A stretch of DNA of 10,161 bases from JBFMAE01 sp040756085. GTDB taxonomy: Bacteria > Desulfobacterota > BSN033 > UBA1163. This document shows, in pieces, positions 4,721 through 10,161 of this stretch (its first letter is position 1; every line of letters begins with the position of its first letter). Made by a program: the position numbers and the translations under genes. Location of the stretch: the NCBI GenBank assembly GCA_040756085.1, contig JBFMAE010000255.1, positions 1 to 10,161 of the forward strand. Reading direction: 5' to 3'. The notes below the pieces were generated by a model. That model was not told the DNA's origin. It saw only the letters and a list, made by a program, of their open reading frames with translations, and searched no databases.

Positions 4721-7700
4721 ATGTTTAAATTGAGATTATTATCAAAGATGATAGGGAAAATTAAAAATAGCCTGAAACTGAAATGGACGATCTTTTCCAT
4801 CCTACTGGCCACCATTCCCCTGTCCATTGTAGGCATCCATATGATTCAAATTTTCCAGGGAAACTTGAAGAAATCAATTATTGAGATTGAACAAAATAAG
4901 GCCATTATTATTGTAGAGAGAACCAAGACCTTTTTCAAGGATGTCACCGACAGCGTTCTTTTCTTAGTAAGAGATGAGAATTTAAAAAAGGGTGACCCTT
5001 CCTATACCAGGGAACAGTTAAAAAATCTCCTTGACCAAAGTGATTTCTTCATGGAATTGACTTTATTGAATGAAAAAGGATGGGAGACTATCAAGGTTTC
5101 GAAATCCACAGGGGTGGGACCGACCAATTTGATGGACCAATCGAAGAGTCATATTTTTAGAACGGCTTCAGAAGGGCAAATTTTTATGGGTAACCTGCAT
5201 CTCTCCCCCGAAGGGGTACAAACGATGGTCATTGCGGTTCCTATCGAAAAATACAAAGGGAGAATCATTGGCGTATTAAGTGCAAAGATAAATCTTCAAC
5301 ACTTATTGAATTTGATTTCAAAGACCTGGATTGGAGAGAAGCGCTTGGTTTGTGTCATGGATCAAGAAGGTCATTTAATAACCGATCATCATTTGGATCC
5401 CCTTCTATTTAGTCCATTCTTAGATCGGGTCATTGCAGGGAAAGAGGGGAGTTTAGAGTATAAACATCCTCAAGGGGAAGAGGTTTTGGTGATCTATAAG
5501 CCTTTGAAAGAGCTGATGAGATGGAGCGTGATTGTTCAAGTCCCGATAGAAGAAATTTATAGGCCGGTTAGAGAGATGATTCATAGTGGTATTATGTGGA
5601 TTTTAATCACACTCAGTATAGCGATCACGATCAGCCTTATCCTAACAAGAAAGTTAATCAGTCCGATCAAACGTTTATCTCAGGAAATGATAAAAGTCGC
5701 AAAGGAAAATTTGGATACCCATATTCAGGCCACTACCCAGGACGAGGTTGGAGTTCTCACAGAATCCTTCAATCAGATGATTCAGGATTTAAAGCAATCA
5801 CAAGGAGCCTTAAAAGAGGCGGAGGAGAAATACCGAGGGATTTTCGAAAATTCGAAGGACATGGTTTACATCACGAGTGTGGATGGAAGATTCGTTGATG
5901 TCAATCAGGCTGGTTTAGAGATGTTCGGTTATGAAAGTAAAGAAGAATTGATGAAGACTCGTGTAAGAGATTCTTATCTCAATCCTGAGGAACGCAAGAG
6001 ATTCCAAAATGAAATTGCCCAAGAAGGATTTACCAAAGATTTTGAGGTCAAATTAAAAAGAAAGGATGGGACCCCGATCGATGTCTTAATTACAGCCAAT
6101 GTTAGAAGAAACGCCTCCGGAGAGATTATCGGCTATGAAGGGATCATGAAAGACATCACCGAGCGCAAACGTGCCGAGGAATTATTCAAATTATTATCCA
6201 CTTTTTCAGATATTGGTATTTACATTTTTCAAGATGGAAATTTTCAGCATGTCAACCCTTATTTCCAGAAAATCACAGGCTACAGTGAGAAAGAATTGTT
6301 AGATATGAACTCTTTGGATATTGTCATACCAGAGGATAGAACTTTTGTTAAAGAAAATTCTGTAAAGATGCTAAAAGGAGAACGTATTCATCCATATGAA
6401 TTTAGAGGGATTAAAAAGAATGGGGAGCTTTTATGGGTCATGGAGAAGATTACCTCGATAGAGTATAGAGGTAGACGAGCAGTCCTTGGAAACTTTGTGG
6501 ACATCACAGAGCGCAAGCGGGCCGAGGAGGAGTTGCAAAGGGAAAAGCAATCGGTGCAGAAGCTGGCCGAGGAAAGGGAGGTAGTGGCTAAGATCGGGCG
6601 AATCATCAGCTCCACGCTCGAGATCAACACAGTATACAAGCATTTCGCAGAGGAAGTGAGGAAAATCATCCCCTTCGATAGGATTGCGATTAACGTCATC
6701 TATCCTGAAAGGGACGCCTATGTCCCTGCCTACATCGCGGGCAAGGATGTTCCAGGCTACAGGCCTGAGGATGTCGACTCTCTGGCCGGTTCACTTACCG
6801 GAGAGATAATGCGCACACAGTCGAGCATGCTCGTACAGGAGGAAGAAAGAGATGAGGTGACAAGTCGTTTTCCGGCCCTCTTGCCTTTTTTTAACGCCGG
6901 ACTTCAATCATTCATTGCGACCCCCTTGATCTCCAAACATCAGGTTATCGGAGTCCTTCACATTTTCTCGACCCAGTCCAAAGCTTATACGAAGGCACAC
7001 GTGAACCTTACTGAGAATATCGGCTCTCAGATCGCCGGCGCTATCGCAAATGCTCAGCTCTACGAAGAAATGAAGCGGATGGTTAGCCATATCCGGAATG
7101 CGGGTCTTCAAATTACCTCATCTGTGGCGCAGATCAACGCTGCGGTTGAACAACAAGCATCAGGCGCTACCGAACAGTCCTCTGCGATCAGCGAGGTCTC
7201 GACTACTGTTGAAGAACTCGGTACGACTGCAACTCGTATTGCTGAGAACGCCGAAAATGTGGCAAAGATAGCAGAGCGCACCTTGGCGGGGATGCAGGAG
7301 ATCAATACGAAGGTTGGTGATACAGCTCAAAAGATTCTCTCCTTAGGTGAGAAATCCCAATCGATAGGAGGTATTACGAAACTGATAGATGATATCGCTG
7401 ACCAGACAAACCTCTTGGCCTTAAATGCGGCTATTGAGGCGGCCCGGGCAGGGGAGGCGGGAAGGGGTTTTGCGGTTGTTGCCCAGGAGGTGAGAAAGCT
7501 CGCCGAACGCTCCTCTGAATCCACTGAGGAGATCCGTCAGCTCATAGCTGAAATCCAGGGGGAAACTAACTCTACCATTATGGGTATTGAAGACTCAACC
7601 AAATGGGTGGGGAAAGGTTTGGAGATGGTAAGGGAGACCGCCAGGTCCGCGAAGGAGATTTCTATAGCTACGCAGCAGCAGAAGTCTGCATCGGAGCAGG

Positions 7701-7870
7701 TTGTGCAGGCGATGAAGAATATCGATACCGTAACGAAACAATTCGTCTCCTCGACGAAACAAACCTCGGTATCCGCAGTCGAGCTGAATCGGTTATCGCA
7801 GGAGCTGAAGAGTGCGATAGGGGAGTTTAAGTTGGGAGAGGAGGATAAGGGGGCGAGAGGTAAGGAGTGA
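4721..7870 (+). CDS. Multi-domain methyl-accepting chemotaxis protein (dCache-HAMP-PAS-PAS-GAF-MCP), 1049 residues
   Basis: This membrane chemoreceptor controls the CheA kinase. Domains in order: short cytoplasmic N-terminus; membrane segment about 22-46; extracytoplasmic sensor about 48-286 of the double-Cache type; membrane segment about 289-309; HAMP 310-360; PAS 368-482, ending DITERKRAEE; PAS 486-598, with the same ending; coiled linker; GAF about 620-783; MCP signalling hairpin about 788-1036. The hairpin tip is intact: IADQTNLLALNAAIEAARAG (892-911) followed by EAGRGFAVVAQEVRKLAERS (912-931), the CheA/CheW contact region. Glu/Gln-rich helices flanking the tip (for example 806-820 and 985-993) are likely methylation sites. 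No CheR-docking pentapeptide is present at the C-terminus. It is about twice the length of a Tsr-like receptor and combines outside sensing with cytoplasmic PAS and GAF inputs; the ligands are unknown. Base composition rises abruptly near 6490 (see findings). CheA starts five bases after its stop. Confidence 0.95.
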   Translation: MFKLRLLSKMIGKIKNSLKLKWTIFSILLATIPLSIVGIHMIQIFQGNLKKSIIEIEQNKAIIIVERTKTFFKDVTDSVLFLVRDENLKKGDPSYTREQLKNLLDQSDFFMELTLLNEKGWETIKVSKSTGVGPTNLMDQSKSHIFRTASEGQIFMGNLHLSPEGVQTMVIAVPIEKYKGRIIGVLSAKINLQHLLNLISKTWIGEKRLVCVMDQEGHLITDHHLDPLLFSPFLDRVIAGKEGSLEYKHPQGEEVLVIYKPLKELMRWSVIVQVPIEEIYRPVREMIHSGIMWILITLSIAITISLILTRKLISPIKRLSQEMIKVAKENLDTHIQATTQDEVGVLTESFNQMIQDLKQSQGALKEAEEKYRGIFENSKDMVYITSVDGRFVDVNQAGLEMFGYESKEELMKTRVRDSYLNPEERKRFQNEIAQEGFTKDFEVKLKRKDGTPIDVLITANVRRNASGEIIGYEGIMKDITERKRAEELFKLLSTFSDIGIYIFQDGNFQHVNPYFQKITGYSEKELLDMNSLDIVIPEDRTFVKENSVKMLKGERIHPYEFRGIKKNGELLWVMEKITSIEYRGRRAVLGNFVDITERKRAEEELQREKQSVQKLAEEREVVAKIGRIISSTLEINTVYKHFAEEVRKIIPFDRIAINVIYPERDAYVPAYIAGKDVPGYRPEDVDSLAGSLTGEIMRTQSSMLVQEEERDEVTSRFPALLPFFNAGLQSFIATPLISKHQVIGVLHIFSTQSKAYTKAHVNLTENIGSQIAGAIANAQLYEEMKRMVSHIRNAGLQITSSVAQINAAVEQQASGATEQSSAISEVSTTVEELGTTATRIAENAENVAKIAERTLAGMQEINTKVGDTAQKILSLGEKSQSIGGITKLIDDIADQTNLLALNAAIEAARAGEAGRGFAVVAQEVRKLAERSSESTEEIRQLIAEIQGETNSTIMGIEDSTKWVGKGLEMVRETARSAKEISIATQQQKSASEQVVQAMKNIDTVTKQFVSSTKQTSVSAVELNRLSQELKSAIGEFKLGEEDKGARGKE
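6152..6529 (+). repeat. Direct repeat of the PAS-to-linker motif DITERKRAEE
   Basis: Residues 478-487 and 594-603 of the chemoreceptor are the same ten amino acids, encoded at 6152-6181 and 6500-6529. The DNA copies differ at a few synonymous sites. The motif is a common PAS C-terminal cap that links to the next domain. The two copies bracket the second PAS domain, which makes that domain a unit that could be gained or lost by recombination. Confidence 0.75.
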
Positions 7871-7875
7871 GAAGC

Positions 7876-10161
7876 ATGCCCGAAAAAAAAGATTTTATCG
7901 CAATTTTCAAGGCAGAAACCGAAGAGCACCTGACCAAACTGGATAATGGACTCGTGGAATTAGAGAAGCAGCCTGGAAACATTGAGCTGATAAGTGGTCT
8001 GAATAGAGCAGTGCATACCCTGAAAGGCGCGGCTCGGGTTTTTGGATTCTCTGAAATTCAGGATATAGCGCATAGGATAGAAGATATATTTGAAGAGGTC
8101 GCCGGGAAAAGGACCGTTTTCAGTTCCTTCATGGCTGAGAGAATATTTAAAGGACTTGATGCCATCAGGATAATCTTAGAAAAGATAGTACAAGAGAAAG
8201 AGATAGATGTAGATACCTCCGATATATGCAGGGAGCTGGAAGAGTGCCTTTCTGCGACACAAAAAATCAGAACACAGAGGAAACGAGAGAAAGGACATAA
8301 GAGGGAAAAAGAGGATGCAGAAACCCAGGAGAGAGGCGGACAAGGGAAGGAGCACGAGGGAGGAAAGACGCAGGACGAAGTTATGGATCGCATGAGCGAA
8401 GCGGCCCCCCCTTTTCCGTCTGTACCAATGGAGGAATACATCCGTGTGCCGTTAAGCAGGGTGAATAAGCTTCTCTATTTGGTCGGGGAGATGGTTATCA
8501 ATAAGATGAAGTCTTCTGCCAAGATTGCTCAGGCAAAAAGGCTTTCCAAGCTCAGTAAGGAGGCGCTGAAGAGTATTTCTGGTTTAAGCGAGACGATGAA
8601 GAAGAGATATCCTCTCCACGATGGAGAGGTTGCAAAGTTACTCAGTCAATGTAATGCGCAGATACAGAAGCTGAGAGAGTACTCTCTGAGGCTATATGAT
8701 GACGTCTCCACTGAGGCCTTCCATCTTGACCCTGTAGTAGATGAGATGCAAGCTAAGATGAAAGAGATCAGGATGCTACCCCTCGCTACTATTTTTGAAG
8801 GGTTTCCCCGTATGGTGAGGGATATAGCATTCCAGCAAGGGAAAGAGGTGAACTTGGTGATTTCCGGAGAAGATACTGAACTTGATAAAAAGGTCCTAGA
8901 GGGGATAAAGGCCCCTCTCATCCATATATTGCGTAACTGCATAGACCATGGAATTGAAGAGCCGGATGTGAGGGCTGCCCTTGGTAAACAAAGGTTTGGA
9001 ACTATAAAGGTTTCCGCCTTTCATGAGGCTGATAATGTGGTGATAGCAGTAGAGGATGATGGAAGAGGCATGGATATTGACCAGATAAAGCAGACTGCCT
9101 TAAAGAAACGACTTGTATCAAGGGAAGAATTGGAGGGGATGATAGAGAGAGATGTATTGAATATAGTATTTATGAACGGTTATTCTACGAATCCGATCAT
9201 TACTGATGTTTCTGGAAGGGGAATAGGGCTTGATATTGTGAGGCGAGACATAACAAATCTAAGAGGTCGGGTTATCTTAGATACTCTGAAAAATAGAGGG
9301 ACAAAATTTACGTTGGTTTTGCCTTTGACGATTGCGATTATGCAGGTGCTCTTGGTAAAGGTACAGGAGATGCTGTTTGCCCTTCCGATGGTTCCAGTTG
9401 CAGAGTGTCTTCAAGTTAATATGGAAGATTTCTCTACCATTGAAGGAAGGATGGCAATACAGGTACGGGGGTATACCGTGCCCGTGGTGGGGTTGAATGA
9501 GGTACTTGAACTTCCTTTTACGAGAGATGAGGAGGGGAAGGCGAAGGACGAAGTGCCTGTGGTTATTGCGACCTCTATGGAGAAACGAGTTGGTTTTATT
9601 ATTGATGAGATTCTTGGAGAGGAAGAGGTATTTATAAAGAGTTTAGGGAAGCGTTTAGGCAAGGTGAAGAATGTAAGTGGCGCGTGCATTTTGGGGACGG
9701 GTGAGGTTGTGGTTATCCTGGATATAGCGGAGTTAATCGAAAATAGTGCCCTGAGCCATCCTGCGGTTATGGGGAGGAGGCCGGTTCTCAAAGAGAAACG
9801 CAGGGCGCAGAAGATATTGGTTGTGGAGGATGCTTTCTCTACAAGGGAGCTTGAGAAGAGCATATTGGAGGCACAGGGATACCTTGTGGATACGGCTGTG
9901 GATGGTTTAGACGCCCTGGAGAGGATGACGGGCACCAAGTACGACCTCATTGTCAGTGATATTGACATGCCGAGGATGAATGGATTTGAGCTTTGCAGAA
10001 CCCTAAAGAAAAAAGAGGAGTACAAGGATATACCCGTTGTGATGGTTACAGCATTAGAGAAGGAAGAGGATAAAAGGCAGGGGATAGAGGTAGGTGCGGC
10101 GGCTTATATTATAAAGAGCGCATTTGAGCAGACGAATCTTTTAAATACGATTGAACGATTG
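7876..10161 (+). CDS. cheA: CheA histidine kinase fused to a C-terminal receiver (hybrid CheA), 762 codons visible, cut by right edge
   Basis: Domains in order: P1/HPt about 1-105 with phospho-accepting H47 in HTLKGAA; a highly charged linker about 130-182 in place of a clear P2 (CheY/CheB-binding) domain; P3 dimerisation about 186-285, longer than in Escherichia coli, starting RVNKLLYLVGEM; catalytic ATPase about 286-483 with N box HILRNCIDHGIE (350-361), G1 DDGRGMD (394-400) and G2 SGRGIGLDIV (446-455); CheW-like P5 about 484-622; receiver from about 646 with E651-D652, phospho-acceptor D695 (VSDIDMPRMNG), T725 and K747. The protein reaches the window edge near the end of the receiver, so few residues should be missing. 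The kinase autophosphorylates H47 under receptor and CheW control; the receiver may act as sink, feedback or relay, as in FrzE-like kinases. ATG 7876 has AAGGAG at 7862-7867, lying inside the end of the receptor gene, so translation is probably coupled. Confidence 0.95.
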   Translation, partial: MPEKKDFIAIFKAETEEHLTKLDNGLVELEKQPGNIELISGLNRAVHTLKGAARVFGFSEIQDIAHRIEDIFEEVAGKRTVFSSFMAERIFKGLDAIRIILEKIVQEKEIDVDTSDICRELEECLSATQKIRTQRKREKGHKREKEDAETQERGGQGKEHEGGKTQDEVMDRMSEAAPPFPSVPMEEYIRVPLSRVNKLLYLVGEMVINKMKSSAKIAQAKRLSKLSKEALKSISGLSETMKKRYPLHDGEVAKLLSQCNAQIQKLREYSLRLYDDVSTEAFHLDPVVDEMQAKMKEIRMLPLATIFEGFPRMVRDIAFQQGKEVNLVISGEDTELDKKVLEGIKAPLIHILRNCIDHGIEEPDVRAALGKQRFGTIKVSAFHEADNVVIAVEDDGRGMDIDQIKQTALKKRLVSREELEGMIERDVLNIVFMNGYSTNPIITDVSGRGIGLDIVRRDITNLRGRVILDTLKNRGTKFTLVLPLTIAIMQVLLVKVQEMLFALPMVPVAECLQVNMEDFSTIEGRMAIQVRGYTVPVVGLNEVLELPFTRDEEGKAKDEVPVVIATSMEKRVGFIIDEILGEEEVFIKSLGKRLGKVKNVSGACILGTGEVVVILDIAELIENSALSHPAVMGRRPVLKEKRRAQKILVVEDAFSTRELEKSILEAQGYLVDTAVDGLDALERMTGTKYDLIVSDIDMPRMNGFELCRTLKKKEEYKDIPVVMVTALEKEEDKRQGIEVGAAAYIIKSAFEQTNLLNTIERL

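Noticed and set aside
7537..7929. Minus-strand 130-codon frame across the receptor/CheA junction
   Set aside because: Antisense to the conserved MCP domain; Cys/Ser/Phe-rich composition typical of a shadow frame.
9411..10025. Minus-strand 204-codon frame
   Set aside because: Antisense shadow of the CheA P5 and receiver coding region; Ser/Thr/Ile-rich with no domain.

Overview
The window looks like chromosome of an anaerobic or microaerophilic, mesophilic bacterium of the Desulfobacterota (former Deltaproteobacteria) type or a near relative. The grounds are a NarI/DsrM-like membrane subunit carrying a c-type haem motif, two good sigma-54 promoter matches, a PilZ protein, and a chemosensory cluster built around a CheA fused to a receiver. 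This placement is an inference from gene content; no rRNA or marker gene is present.

Layout. Positions 1-990 (minus strand) hold the N-terminal 330 codons of a membrane-bound, quinol-reactive cytochrome subunit, which runs off the left edge. A divergent promoter region (991-1197) separates it from nfo, endonuclease IV (1198-2037, plus strand). All nine zinc ligands of nfo can be located, and its start should be ATG 1198, not the upstream TTG 1129. A convergent spacer (2038-2271) with two hairpins follows. Next is a minus-strand PilZ-domain gene (2272-2658), a likely cyclic-di-GMP effector, preceded by a sigma-54 type -24/-12 element. About 0.9 kb (2714-3625) has no convincing gene; it holds small ORFs, inverted repeats and a second sigma-54-like element.

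From 3626 to the right edge lies a one-direction chemosensory operon. It encodes a single-domain receiver with altered active-site residues, a CheW adaptor with an acidic N-terminal extension, a 1049-residue chemoreceptor (dCache, HAMP, PAS, PAS, GAF, MCP signalling domain) and a CheA histidine kinase with a C-terminal receiver. The CheA is cut by the right edge at codon 762. Receptor, CheW and CheA would form a sensory array. The kinase would pass phosphate from its HPt histidine to its own receiver and possibly to the separate receiver. No flagellar gene is visible, so the output could be motility (flagella, pili or gliding) or another function such as cyclic-di-GMP or development control, as in Frz-like and alternative-function Che systems.

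The parts most worth a second look are the altered receiver, the sigma-54 elements before the pilZ and receiver genes, the mosaic composition of the chemoreceptor gene with its break at a duplicated linker motif, the overlapping alternative hairpins just before the receiver gene, and the c-haem inserted in the NarI-like protein. No CRISPR array, tRNA, rRNA or insertion sequence was seen.
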